Source: DATBLE01 sp963837265 | Lineage (GTDB): Bacteria > Actinomycetota > Thermoleophilia > Gaiellales > Gaiellaceae | Length of the DNA stretch: 64,000 nt | Direction of reading: 5' to 3' | Assembly (NCBI GenBank): GCA_963837265.1 | Contig: CAWIMQ010000011.1 | Span: 1-64,000 of the forward strand | Shown here: one piece after another, positions 43,861 through 52,304 of the stretch | How positions within the stretch are numbered: position 1 is the first letter of the stretch | How the letters are laid out: each line of letters begins with the position of its first letter | Position numbers and translations under genes: made by a program | The notes under the pieces: model-generated | Told to the model about the DNA's origin: nothing | The model's database searches: none | The model's input: the letters and a program-made list of their open reading frames with translations, nothing else

Positions 43861-46800
43861 CGGGAAGCGTTGTGGAGCCGTTCAAGGGCCTTGCCCGGTT
43901 CGAGGACACCGACGTCGACGCCGCGCTCTTCTTCGGGCGCGGGCGCGACCGCGAGATCGTCGCCGCCAACCTGATGGCGTCCCGGCTCACCGTCCTCTAC
44001 GGGGAGAGCGGTGTCGGCAAGAGCTCACTGCTCCGGGCTGGGGTCGCCCACAACCTGCGCCGTTCGCCGGAGCCGCTGATCGTGGTCGTTTTCGACGCGT
44101 GGCAGTCCGATCCGGTCGCGGGGCTCACGCGCTCGCTGGCGGACGCCGCCGGGATCGAGCCGGCGTCGACCCTTGCCGACACCGTGGACGCGTGCGCCGC
44201 CGTCGTCGGCGGTGACGTCTACGTGCTCCTCGACCAGGTCGACGAGTACTTCCTCTACCACCGGCACGAAGCCGGCCCGGAGACGTTCGCCGAGCAGTTC
44301 CCGGCGGCCGTCGCCCGGCCGGGCTTGCGGGCGAGCTTCCTCATCGCGCTTCGTGAGGAGACGCTGGCGAAGCTCGACTCCTTCAAGGGCAGAATCCCGA
44401 ACCTGTTCGGCAACTACTTGCGCCTCGAGCATCTGGACCGTGCCGCCGGCCGTGCGGCGATCCTCGGGCCCGTCGAGCATGCCAACCAGGGTCTACCGTC
44501 CGGCGAGCGGGTTGAGATCGAGCCGGAGCTCGTCGAGGCCGTGCTCGACGAGGTCGCCGCCGGCAAGCTCGATCTCGGCCGAGCGGGGAGAGGTGTGGTG
44601 AACGGCGGGCCGGCCGTCGACGGCAGGATCGAGACCCCGTACCTGCAGCTCGTCATGCAGCGGCTGTGGGGGGCGGAGCGGGAGGCGGGATCAGGAACGC
44701 TGCGGCTGGCGACGCTGCGCGCCCTGGGCGGCGCGGAGCAGATCGTCCGCGACCAGCTCCGGGGCGCGCTGGACGCGCTCGCGCCCGGGCAGCAGGACGT
44801 GGCCGCGGCCGTGTTCAACCACCTGGTCACGCCCTCCGGGACGAAGATCGCCCACGGCGTCCGCGATCTTGCGGAGTACGCACGGATCGACGAGGACGCG
44901 CTCGCGCCGGTGCTCTCCCGGCTCGCAACGGAACGGATCCTCCGCCCCGTGGCCGGCGATTCCGGCGGCGAGCGGTACGAGATCTACCACGACGTCCTGG
45001 CCGAGGCGGCCCTGGACTGGAAGAGAGCGCACGACGTCGAGCGGGAGCTCGAGCTCCAGCAGGAGGCGGCCGGCCGGCGGCACCGGCGGCTGCTCGCCGC
45101 GCTCGCGGCGGCCGGCGTGCTCGTCGCGGTGATGGTCGGCGTGACCGTGTTCGCGCTGACACAGCGCAGCGACGCGCGCAGCAAGGCCCGGACCGCGCGC
45201 GGGCGCGAGCTCGCCGCCAGCGCGATCTCGCAGCTGGCCGTGGATCCCGGTGGCAGCCTTCGGCTCGCCGTCGAGGCGGCGCGGCTCGCCCCGGGCGCGC
45301 AGGCCGAGAGCGTCCTCCGGCAGGTGCTGCTCGCCGACCGCGGGCGAGCGGTGATGGCGGGGGGAGGGCCGCTTGCGGTCGCCCGCTACAGCCCGGACGG
45401 GACCCGCATCCTGACCGCGGGCGAGGACGGCCGCGCCCGCATCTTCGACGCACGCACCCACAGGCTGCTCGCGACCCTGCGGCACGGGTCGGCCGTTCGC
45501 GACGCAGCCTTCGCCGGCGACGGCCGCCTGGTGGTCACGGCCGGAGACGACGGCGCGGTCAGGGTGTGGGAGGCCGGCAGGGGCACGGTCCTGCGCACCC
45601 TGCGGCACGGGGCGCCCGTGAGCGGCGTGGCGGTCTCGCCCGACGGGTCGCTCGCCGTCAGCGTCGGCGGCCGGAAGGCGAAGCTGTGGCGCCTCCGTGA
45701 CGGGTTGCTCGTCGCAGTCCTCGCCTCGCCGCGTCCCGTCACCCGGGCCGTGTTCAGCCCCGACGGCCGCCTCGTCGCGGTCGCGGGTCTCGACCGGGAG
45801 GCGCGCCTGTACGACGTGTTGCGAGGGTCGCTCGTCCATCGCCTCGACCAGGGCGCCTCGATCACGGGCATCTCCTTCAGCCCGGGCGGCCGCCTGTTGG
45901 CCACGGGCGGAAAGAACGGCACCGCGACGATCTGGGCCGCCCGGAGCGGAAGTCGGCTCCGCGAGCTCCGACCCGGGATCGGGGAGGTGCTCGACGTCGC
46001 CTTCAGCCCCCGCGGGACGCTCGTCGCCACCGTCAGCTCGAACGGGACCGGGGCGGTCTGGCGCGTCTCCACGGGAGCGCTCGTCTCCGGGCTCGTGGGT
46101 CACGCGAACCCGGTCACCGGCGTCGCTTTCAGTCCGAACGGCTCCTTCGTCGTCACCGCGAGCGGTGACAGGACCGCCCGCGTCTGGAAGGCCGACAACG
46201 GTGACGAGATCGCCGTCCTCGCGGGCCACGCCGACTCGGTCCGGGAGGCGTCCTTCAGTCCCGGCGGACGAGCGGTGCTGACCGCGAGCGACGACGGGAC
46301 GGCGCGGATCTGGGATCCGGAGGGGCAGCCGGTCATGCCCGTGCTGGCCCGGGAGCCGGGCGCCGTCGGGAAGGCCGGGTACGCCGGCGCGGACGTCGTG
46401 CTCGTCGCGGGCGCGGCCGGGGCGCGCCTCGTGCGGGCCTCTGACGGCCGGACGGTGCGGGAGCTCGAGTCGGGCCATCCGGTGGTCGCGGCCGCCGCGA
46501 CCGCGGACGGCGCGCGCGTCGCGCTCGCCCGGAACAGGCAGGTGGCGATCTACGGCAGCGCCCCGGAGCCGAGCAGGACGATCACGCAGCCGGCGGCGGT
46601 GACGGCGCTCGCGCTCTCGCCGGACGGGACGCAGCTCGCGGTCGCCGGCAGCGACGGCGTCGCCCGCATCTGGACGCTCGACGGCACGCTACTCCACGAG
46701 CTCCGCGGTCATCGGTTCGCGCTCACCGACGTGGCCTTCAGCGATGACGGCGCCCGGCTCGTGACCGGCTCCCGCGACGCCACGGCCCGGATCTGGGACG

Positions 46801-47249
46801 CCCGCGGGGGTGCTCTCGAGCGCGTGCTCGAGGGCCACCGCGCCGACGTCACCTCGGTCGCCTTCAGCCCCGACGGACGGCTCGTGCTGACCGCGAGCCT
46901 GGACCACGACGCGAGGCTGTGGGACGCGGAGTCGGGCGCGCCCGTCCAGATCCTGCGCTGGCACTTCGGCGCCGTCAGCGACGCGTCGTTCAGCCCCGAC
47001 GGGCGGTGGATCGTCACCGCGGGGCCGGCCACGGCGCAGCTCTGGCAGCCCGGCGTCCAGAAGCCCCTGCTCCCCTTCGGGCTCAGCGGCCCGAGGCGTC
47101 CCCTGACGAGCGCCGTCTTCGACCCCACCAGTCGGACCGTCCTGACCGCGAGCCTGGACGGGACGGTGCGCACGTATCGCTGCCTGCTCTGCGGCGGCCT
47201 CGACGAGCTGCTCTCGCTCGCCGAGGCCCGCCTGGCGCAGACGGCCTAG
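43857..47249 (+). CDS. nSTAND NTPase - membrane helix - WD40 repeat protein
   Basis: The protein has 1130 residues. Residues 10-390 form an nSTAND1-type NTPase: N-terminal 'PFKGLARFEDTDVDAALFFG' (8-27), Walker A 'GESGVGKSS' (49-57) and Walker B 'VYVLLDQVDEY' (121-131). A winged-helix-like region follows (about 310-390). One transmembrane helix (about 412-434) sits after 'RRHRR'. Residues about 505-1110 contain 14-15 WD40 repeats ending in GH- or WD-like pairs, enough for two seven-bladed propellers. STAND proteins are ligand-triggered oligomerising switches. Coupling to the SIR2 gene suggests it controls that effector. It ends 4 nt inside the convergent GSCFA gene. Confidence 0.9.
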   Translation: MTGSVVEPFKGLARFEDTDVDAALFFGRGRDREIVAANLMASRLTVLYGESGVGKSSLLRAGVAHNLRRSPEPLIVVVFDAWQSDPVAGLTRSLADAAGIEPASTLADTVDACAAVVGGDVYVLLDQVDEYFLYHRHEAGPETFAEQFPAAVARPGLRASFLIALREETLAKLDSFKGRIPNLFGNYLRLEHLDRAAGRAAILGPVEHANQGLPSGERVEIEPELVEAVLDEVAAGKLDLGRAGRGVVNGGPAVDGRIETPYLQLVMQRLWGAEREAGSGTLRLATLRALGGAEQIVRDQLRGALDALAPGQQDVAAAVFNHLVTPSGTKIAHGVRDLAEYARIDEDALAPVLSRLATERILRPVAGDSGGERYEIYHDVLAEAALDWKRAHDVERELELQQEAAGRRHRRLLAALAAAGVLVAVMVGVTVFALTQRSDARSKARTARGRELAASAISQLAVDPGGSLRLAVEAARLAPGAQAESVLRQVLLADRGRAVMAGGGPLAVARYSPDGTRILTAGEDGRARIFDARTHRLLATLRHGSAVRDAAFAGDGRLVVTAGDDGAVRVWEAGRGTVLRTLRHGAPVSGVAVSPDGSLAVSVGGRKAKLWRLRDGLLVAVLASPRPVTRAVFSPDGRLVAVAGLDREARLYDVLRGSLVHRLDQGASITGISFSPGGRLLATGGKNGTATIWAARSGSRLRELRPGIGEVLDVAFSPRGTLVATVSSNGTGAVWRVSTGALVSGLVGHANPVTGVAFSPNGSFVVTASGDRTARVWKADNGDEIAVLAGHADSVREASFSPGGRAVLTASDDGTARIWDPEGQPVMPVLAREPGAVGKAGYAGADVVLVAGAAGARLVRASDGRTVRELESGHPVVAAAATADGARVALARNRQVAIYGSAPEPSRTITQPAAVTALALSPDGTQLAVAGSDGVARIWTLDGTLLHELRGHRFALTDVAFSDDGARLVTGSRDATARIWDARGGALERVLEGHRADVTSVAFSPDGRLVLTASLDHDARLWDAESGAPVQILRWHFGAVSDASFSPDGRWIVTAGPATAQLWQPGVQKPLLPFGLSGPRRPLTSAVFDPTSRTVLTASLDGTVRTYRCLLCGGLDELLSLAEARLAQTA

Positions 47250-48337
47250 CTCCGGACCGCGGCGGTCCGGCCGGGCGCGGCCGCGATCGCAGAGGCCGGC
47301 CCGCGGAGCCTCGCGGCCTTGCGCCGGTAGCGGGGCGTCCGCATCGCCCTTACGGCCTCCGGGGTGTAGAAGGACTCCACGAGCGCCTCGGCGATCTCGA
47401 CGACGAACTCGCCGGTCAGGTCGTGCGGCCGGGCGTCGTCCGGCCCGAAGGGCGATCGCGGCAGATGCACGCCCGCCCACCTGACGATCTCGAAGGCAGG
47501 AAAGTAGTACACCCGCGGATCGGCGCGGGAGAGGACCTGGTCCAGCGCGACGCGGAGCACGGCCTTCGAGGCGAAGTCCGCGGACATGCAGGAGACGTCC
47601 CGGGACGTCGGCGTCAACGGGACCGGCGAGACGGCGAGCACGACCGGCGCGTCCGGGTTGACCTGCCGGATCAGCGCGATCGTCCGCTCGACGCAGGCCA
47701 CGTTCTCCTCGACCGTCGTCAGCCGGCCCGCGTGCCGGCCGGGGTCGTAGAGCTCCTCCGGGAGCCCGTACCAGAACACGCCTCCGGTCGCCCGATCCTC
47801 GAACACCTCCGCAAAGCCGAGGGACAGGTAGAACGCACCGGCCTCGCCGAAGCGGGCGGCGTAGACGCCCTGCTCCTCGTGCGGCTCCCACTCGCGGAGC
47901 GAGCGATCCGGCCTGCGGTCGAACCGGTAGCCGCGACCGGCCTCCTTCCCGGTCACGCACCACTCGACGAAGTCGCGAATCGCGAAGCTGTTGTTCAGGT
48001 GCCGGGGAAGGCTCCGTTTCGCCGAGGCGAAGCCGGTGGGCGGCAGGAAAGCGCGCATCGCGGAGGCCAGACACCCTCCGAGCGCGACCATCGCGTCGGA
48101 CTCGCCGAGCAGCGGTTCGCTCGGCGCATCCCCGGCCACGACGTAGTCCCGAATCACGCGCGCGAGCTCCCGCTCGAAGAGCCGCCGGTCGGGCGGGTAC
48201 GAGCGTGGCCCGAAGCGGTGCCAGGCGGGCTTCCCGTCGCGCTCGGGTGCCGCCGCGCCCCGGCCGGCCGCGGTCCCGCGATCCTTTGCCGGCAGCGGAG
48301 GAGGTGGCGAGGTCCCGTCCACGCGTCGATCAGTCAT
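47246..48337 (-). CDS. GSCFA domain protein
   Basis: The protein has 363 residues. After a Pro/Ala-rich N-terminus, 'MVALGGCLASAMRAFLPP' (about 84-101) is the Gly-x-Cys-x-Ala block that names GSCFA. 'VVLAVSPVPLTPTSRDVSCM' (about 215-234) and 'VYYFPAFEIVRWAGVHL' (about 256-272) follow in the order of that SGNH-like family. A lipase or esterase role is predicted only. It begins 7 nt after paaD on the same strand, so it may be cotranscribed with the paa genes although no functional link is obvious. Confidence 0.8.
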   Translation of the reverse strand: MTDRRVDGTSPPPPLPAKDRGTAAGRGAAAPERDGKPAWHRFGPRSYPPDRRLFERELARVIRDYVVAGDAPSEPLLGESDAMVALGGCLASAMRAFLPPTGFASAKRSLPRHLNNSFAIRDFVEWCVTGKEAGRGYRFDRRPDRSLREWEPHEEQGVYAARFGEAGAFYLSLGFAEVFEDRATGGVFWYGLPEELYDPGRHAGRLTTVEENVACVERTIALIRQVNPDAPVVLAVSPVPLTPTSRDVSCMSADFASKAVLRVALDQVLSRADPRVYYFPAFEIVRWAGVHLPRSPFGPDDARPHDLTGEFVVEIAEALVESFYTPEAVRAMRTPRYRRKAARLRGPASAIAAAPGRTAAVRS

Positions 48338-48344
48338 CAGTTCA

Positions 48345-48830
48345 TCAGATCGTCTTGAACTGCTCGAACGGCTGGCGGCACGCCGCGCAGTAGCGGATCG
48401 AGCGGCACGGGGTCGGGCCGAAGATGTTCTCCAGCCTCGTCTCGGTCGAGCCGCAGTAGGGGCAGCGGAAGACCTGGCTTCGGAGCTGCACGAGCTTCGG
48501 TGCCTGCGCCTCCCGCGGGGCGGGCGGGGCGAAGCCGGCCTGCCGGAGCTTCTCCCGGCCCTCGGGGGTGATCCGGTCGGTCGTCCACGAGTCGTCCACG
48601 ACCACCTCGACGTCGGGCTCGCCGCCGACGCGCTCGATCGCCTCGGCCATCTGGTTGCGCATCACCTCCAGCGCCGGGCAGCCGAGGAAGGTCGGCGTGA
48701 ACTCGACGTGGACCCGCTCGCCGTCGACCCGGACGTCGCGGATGACGCCGAGGTCGACGAGCGAGATCACCGGGATCTCCGGGTCCTCGACCTCGGCCAG
48801 CGCCGACCAGACCTGCTCGGCCGTTACCAC
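48345..48830 (-). CDS. paaD: Phenylacetate-CoA epoxidase component PaaD (Fe-S assembly-like)
   Basis: The protein has 161 residues from GTG 48830. A MIP18/DUF59-like domain ('EDPEIPVISLVDLGVIRDV', 15-33) is followed by the PaaD-specific C-terminal zinc-binding region with Cys pairs in 'VFRCPYCGSTE', 'GPTPCRS' and 'RYCAACRQPF'. PaaD is needed for maturation of the PaaABCE epoxidase. It overlaps paaC by 7 nt and is the last paa gene here; paaE is not in the window. Confidence 0.93.
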   Translation of the reverse strand: MVTAEQVWSALAEVEDPEIPVISLVDLGVIRDVRVDGERVHVEFTPTFLGCPALEVMRNQMAEAIERVGGEPDVEVVVDDSWTTDRITPEGREKLRQAGFAPPAPREAQAPKLVQLRSQVFRCPYCGSTETRLENIFGPTPCRSIRYCAACRQPFEQFKTI

Positions 48831-49555
48831 GTCGCTCCCGGGACGGAGCGGCGCACCTCCGTCATCTCCTCCCAGAGCTCCGGCCAGCCGTCTGTGTGGA
48901 CCCCGCGCTCGATCGGCTCCACCTCCGGGATACCCACCCGCTCGGCGAGCGCAGCCCGCTGCTGCGGCTCGACGAGTGTCAGCGCGTGCGGCCAGAGCTT
49001 CTCCAGTGCATCGCGGAAGCGGGGCTCGTCGCGAAGCCGTTCGCGCCACATCTCCGCGTGCATCCTGTGGTAGGCCTCCTCACGGTCGATCTTCGCCGCG
49101 AGGCCGGCGACCGCCTCGTCCGGAGAGGCTTTCAACGCCTCCAGCCGAAGCTCGTCGGCCGCCTCGTAGAGGACGCGCCGGGCGATGGTCCCCGCCCAGT
49201 CCGGCACGAACCGGAGCTCCGCGAGCTGCGAGCAGCGGTACTCCGCCGGTGAACGGTCGAAGGCGAGCGCGTCCGCGTCGTCGGTGCGTAGGCTCGACGG
49301 AGCGGCACCGGGAGCGGAGGTGCCGGCCTGGCCGGCGCCGGAGCCGGAAACGAGCAGCTGATAGATCGCCCGGGCGTGACCGATCTCGTTCTGCGCGATC
49401 GAGGAGAAGGCGACGTCCTCCTCGAGGACGGGCGCGATCCCCGTCCACTCCGAGTCGCGCCAGCCGAGGACGAGCTCGTCGTCCGCGATTGCGAGTAGCA
49501 CCCATTCTTCGTCCCTGCGGGCCAAAGAATGGCTTGCAGACCCTTCGACGCCCAT
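48824..49555 (-). CDS. paaC: Phenylacetate-CoA epoxidase structural subunit PaaC
   Basis: The protein has 243 residues with a ferritin-like fold. 'LAIADDELVLGWRDSEWTGI' (21-40), 'NEIGHARAIYQLL' (56-68) and 'DREEAYHRMHAEMW' are conserved, although in PaaC the metal site is non-functional and the subunit stabilises PaaA. A Gly/Ala-rich loop (about 70-85) is slightly longer than usual. It sits between paaB (8 nt) and paaD (overlap). Confidence 0.93.
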   Translation of the reverse strand: MGVEGSASHSLARRDEEWVLLAIADDELVLGWRDSEWTGIAPVLEEDVAFSSIAQNEIGHARAIYQLLVSGSGAGQAGTSAPGAAPSSLRTDDADALAFDRSPAEYRCSQLAELRFVPDWAGTIARRVLYEAADELRLEALKASPDEAVAGLAAKIDREEAYHRMHAEMWRERLRDEPRFRDALEKLWPHALTLVEPQQRAALAERVGIPEVEPIERGVHTDGWPELWEEMTEVRRSVPGATW

Positions 49556-49563
49556 CGGTCTTC

Positions 49564-49854
49564 CTAACCGTTTCCGGCTTGTCCGGAAACGGCCGTCCGT
49601 TCACGCGCCTCCTTCAGCTTGGCCTTCAAGGAGTACCCGTCCACGCGGTGGTAGTTTCGGCCGAGCTCGTCGACGAAGTCCTCGACCTCGAGGATCGACC
49701 CGCGCGGGACGACCCAGAGGCAGACGGTTTCGCCGCGCCGGCCGTACTGCTCGTGCGCGTACGCCCTCGCGAACGCCTCGTGCGGCGCGACCACCGAGCC
49801 TGCGTGCTCGAACGCGACGCCTTTCCGCTCCTGCCTGAAGACCTCGTAGATCAC
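49564..49854 (-). CDS. paaB: Phenylacetate-CoA epoxidase subunit PaaB
   Basis: The protein has 96 residues from GTG 49854, overlapping the paaA stop (GTGA). The start 'YEVFRQERKGVAFEHAGSVV' (3-22), 'ARAYAHEQYGRRGE' and 'CLWVVPRG' are typical of PaaB, which bridges PaaAC heterodimers in the epoxidase complex. Confidence 0.93.
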   Translation of the reverse strand: MIYEVFRQERKGVAFEHAGSVVAPHEAFARAYAHEQYGRRGETVCLWVVPRGSILEVEDFVDELGRNYHRVDGYSLKAKLKEARERTAVSGQAGNG

Positions 49855-50744
49855 GCCGCCTCGGCCAGCAGCACGCGCCGAACCCACTCGGTCTCCCCGC
49901 GCGTCGTCCGCCGGAAGCCGAGCCGTTCGGCGGTCTTCGGCCCGTGCCCGGTGACGACGTGCCTGAGCTCGTCCCAGTCCGGCTCGGTGTACTCCCAGAC
50001 ACCGTCGTCGCGCTTACGCAGCTTCGGGTCGGGGACGGACAGGCCGAGCTCCCGGATCTGCGGGACGTAGCCGTCGAGGAACTGCTGGCGGGCCTCCTCG
50101 TTCCCCTGCGACTTGATCCGCCAGAGCCACATCGGGTCCTCGTCGCGCGGGATCGGGTTGCCGTGGAACTGCATCAGCGGCCCCCACCAGCGGGTGAGCG
50201 CCTCCTGGACCAGCTCGCGCTGCTCGTCGGCGCCGTTCATCATCGTCAGGATCACGTCGCGGCCGTGGAGGATGTGGAACGACTCCTCCCAGCAGATCTT
50301 CTTCATGATCCGCGCGTACGGCGCGTACGAGCACTTGAGGAGCGCCTTCTGGCTGATGATCGCGGCCGCGTCGACGAGCCAGGCGATCACGCCGACGTCG
50401 CCCCAGGTCTTCGTCGGGTAGTGGAAGACGTTGTGGAACTTCGACTTGCCGGAGATCAGGTCGGAGAGGCACTGCTCGCGCGGCTTGCCCAGGTCCTCGA
50501 CCACGCGGTAGATCAGCTGCGAGTGGCCGACCTCGTCCTGCACCTTCGCGGTCAGCGCGAGCTTGCGCTGGAGCGTCGGAGCGCGCAGGATCCATTCGCG
50601 CTCGGGCAGGACGCCCATGAGCTCGGAGTTGCCGTGCATCTCGATGAACTTGATCAGCCTGGCCCGGTAGTCGTCCGGCATCCAGTCGCCGGCCTCCACC
50701 TGGCCGCCCGCCTGCACGTACTCGAGGAACTCTGCTTCGGTCAC
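49851..50744 (-). CDS. paaA: Phenylacetate-CoA epoxidase catalytic subunit PaaA
   Basis: The protein has 297 residues from GTG 50744. The di-iron ligands lie in 'QDEVGHSQLIYR' (E71..H74) and 'CWEESFHILHGRD' (E154..H157) of a ferritin-like fold, and 'MMNGADEQRELVQEAL' is also conserved. PaaA binds O2 and phenylacetyl-CoA and forms the ring 1,2-epoxide. It is the first gene of paaABCD and is controlled from the palindromic promoter at 50760-50782. Confidence 0.95.
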   Translation of the reverse strand: MTEAEFLEYVQAGGQVEAGDWMPDDYRARLIKFIEMHGNSELMGVLPEREWILRAPTLQRKLALTAKVQDEVGHSQLIYRVVEDLGKPREQCLSDLISGKSKFHNVFHYPTKTWGDVGVIAWLVDAAAIISQKALLKCSYAPYARIMKKICWEESFHILHGRDVILTMMNGADEQRELVQEALTRWWGPLMQFHGNPIPRDEDPMWLWRIKSQGNEEARQQFLDGYVPQIRELGLSVPDPKLRKRDDGVWEYTEPDWDELRHVVTGHGPKTAERLGFRRTTRGETEWVRRVLLAEAA

Positions 50745-50759
50745 GTCACGCCCCCGTTC

Positions 50760-50782
50760 CCTAACGATCGTTCGGAAGTATA
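50760..50782 (-). promoter_or_regulatory. paaA promoter with palindromic operator
   Basis: CCTAACGATCGTTCGG (50760-50775) is palindromic except at one position pair. On the minus strand TATACT (50782-50777) would be the -10, placing the start of transcription inside the palindrome. That is a typical repressor arrangement; the TetR encoded at 52301 is the obvious candidate. Confidence 0.6.
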
Positions 50783-50789
50783 GGCCGCA

Positions 50790-52304
50790 ATGGTGGTCTG
50801 CCCGGCGTGCGGATTCGAGAACCTCGCCCGGGCGCGCTTCTGCGGCGGCTGCGCTGTGCCGCTCGAAGCTGCTCCGCCGCCGCGGGAGTTCGGGATCCCG
50901 GTCGTCCACGAGGACGATGCGCTCCGGGCGGTCGGCGCCACAACGGAGATGCGCGTCGCCCTCGAGGCCTTGAACGAGGACCTCGAGCGCGACTACGGCA
51001 CCCGCCTCGAGGCGCGGATCGGCGTGAACACGGGCGAGGTCGTCGCCGGCACGGGCGAGCGGCTCGCGACGGGCGACCCGGTCAACGTGGCCGCGCGGCT
51101 CGAGCAGGCGGCGGCGCCCGGCGAGATCCTCCTCGGGCGCGAGACGATGCGGCTCGTCAAGGGCGCGGCGGACGTGGAGACGGTCGAGCCGCTCGCCCTG
51201 AGAGGCAAGACCGAGGGTGTGCCGGCCCGCCGGCTCCGCTCCGTCGTCGCCGAGGGCCCGCAGCGTAGGCTCGACGTTGCGATGGTCGGTCGCCGCCGCG
51301 AGCTCCGGCTCCTCGAGGACGCGTGGGAGCGGGCACGCTCGGAGCGGGCCTGCATGCTCTTCACGCTGCTCGGCGCTGCCGGCGTCGGCAAGTCGCGGCT
51401 CGTAGAGGAGTTCCTGTCGCGGGTCGACGAGGCTGTCGTCCGCGGCCGGTGCCTCTCGTACGGCGAGGGGATCACCTACTGGCCGGTCACCGAGATCGTG
51501 CTCCGGCTCGCGAGCCGCGGGCGCGAGGCCGGGTCGGGGCCGCTGGCCGGACTGCTCGGCGAGGAGACGCCGACGTCGCCCGAGGAGATCGCGCTCGCTT
51601 TCCGTCTGCTGCTCGAGCACGCTGCTGCCGAACATCCCCTGATCGTCGTCTTCGACGACGCCCACTGGGGCGAGACCGTCTTTCTCGAGCTCGTCGAGCA
51701 CGTTGCGACGATGAGCCGGGGAGCGCCGATCCTGGTTCTCTGCGTCGCGCGCCCGGAGCTCCTCGACCGGCGGCCGGGATGGGGCGGCGGGATGCTCAAC
51801 GCGACAACCGTTCTGCTCGAGCCGCTCTCCTCGGCCGAGACGGATGAGTTGATCGGAGCTCATGGTGCCCATCTCGACCCCGACCTCGGGGCCAGGATCC
51901 GGGCAGCGGCCGAGGGAAACCCGCTGTTCGTCGAGGAGATGCTGGACACCGGTGAGTTCGAGCGCGCCGCGGGCTTGATCGACGGCGCCGCCCTGGCGGC
52001 GGAGGCCGCCGGAGACGAACGCGTCGGTGGTCGGGCGCGGCTCGAGCTGCTCATTCTGCGGACACTCGTCGGCGGCGCAGAGGCCCATTTCGCGCCGGGC
52101 GAGATCGCCAGGCAAGCGGCGGTCCTCGAGCGGCTCGGCGATAACGAGCTCAAGGCCGACGTGCACGCGGCACTCGGCGGGGTCCTCGTGGCTGCAGGTC
52201 GCGCCGACGAAGCCGCCGCCGAGTGGCAGACGGCGCTCGACCTCTACGAGCGGAAGGGCAACGTCGTCCGCGCCGGCCAGGTCCGGGAACGGCTCGCCCG
52301 ATGA
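50790..52304 (+). CDS. Internally deleted class III cyclase / AAA ATPase protein
   Basis: The protein has 504 residues. A zinc-ribbon (Cys4, 7, 18, 21) jumps at residue 32 straight into the second half of a class III nucleotide cyclase ('GIPVVHEDDALRAV' at 36-49, 'RIGVNTGEVVAG' at 77-88). The first half, with the metal-binding Asp residues, is missing. An AAA domain follows with Walker A 'LLGAAGVGKS' (193-202) and 'VFDDAHWGE'. After 'EGNPLFVEEML' it jumps again to TPR-like repeats. Full-size relatives exceed 1000 residues. It cannot be an active cyclase; it may be a decaying gene with an intact frame. ATG 50790 is divergent from paaA. Confidence 0.75.
   Translation: MVVCPACGFENLARARFCGGCAVPLEAAPPPREFGIPVVHEDDALRAVGATTEMRVALEALNEDLERDYGTRLEARIGVNTGEVVAGTGERLATGDPVNVAARLEQAAAPGEILLGRETMRLVKGAADVETVEPLALRGKTEGVPARRLRSVVAEGPQRRLDVAMVGRRRELRLLEDAWERARSERACMLFTLLGAAGVGKSRLVEEFLSRVDEAVVRGRCLSYGEGITYWPVTEIVLRLASRGREAGSGPLAGLLGEETPTSPEEIALAFRLLLEHAAAEHPLIVVFDDAHWGETVFLELVEHVATMSRGAPILVLCVARPELLDRRPGWGGGMLNATTVLLEPLSSAETDELIGAHGAHLDPDLGARIRAAAEGNPLFVEEMLDTGEFERAAGLIDGAALAAEAAGDERVGGRARLELLILRTLVGGAEAHFAPGEIARQAAVLERLGDNELKADVHAALGGVLVAAGRADEAAAEWQTALDLYERKGNVVRAGQVRERLAR

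Noticed and set aside
42102..47249. Mobile island boundaries around the SARP-SIR2/STAND pair
   Set aside because: I found no integrase, transposase, tRNA or direct repeats flanking it, and codon use looks like that of its neighbours.
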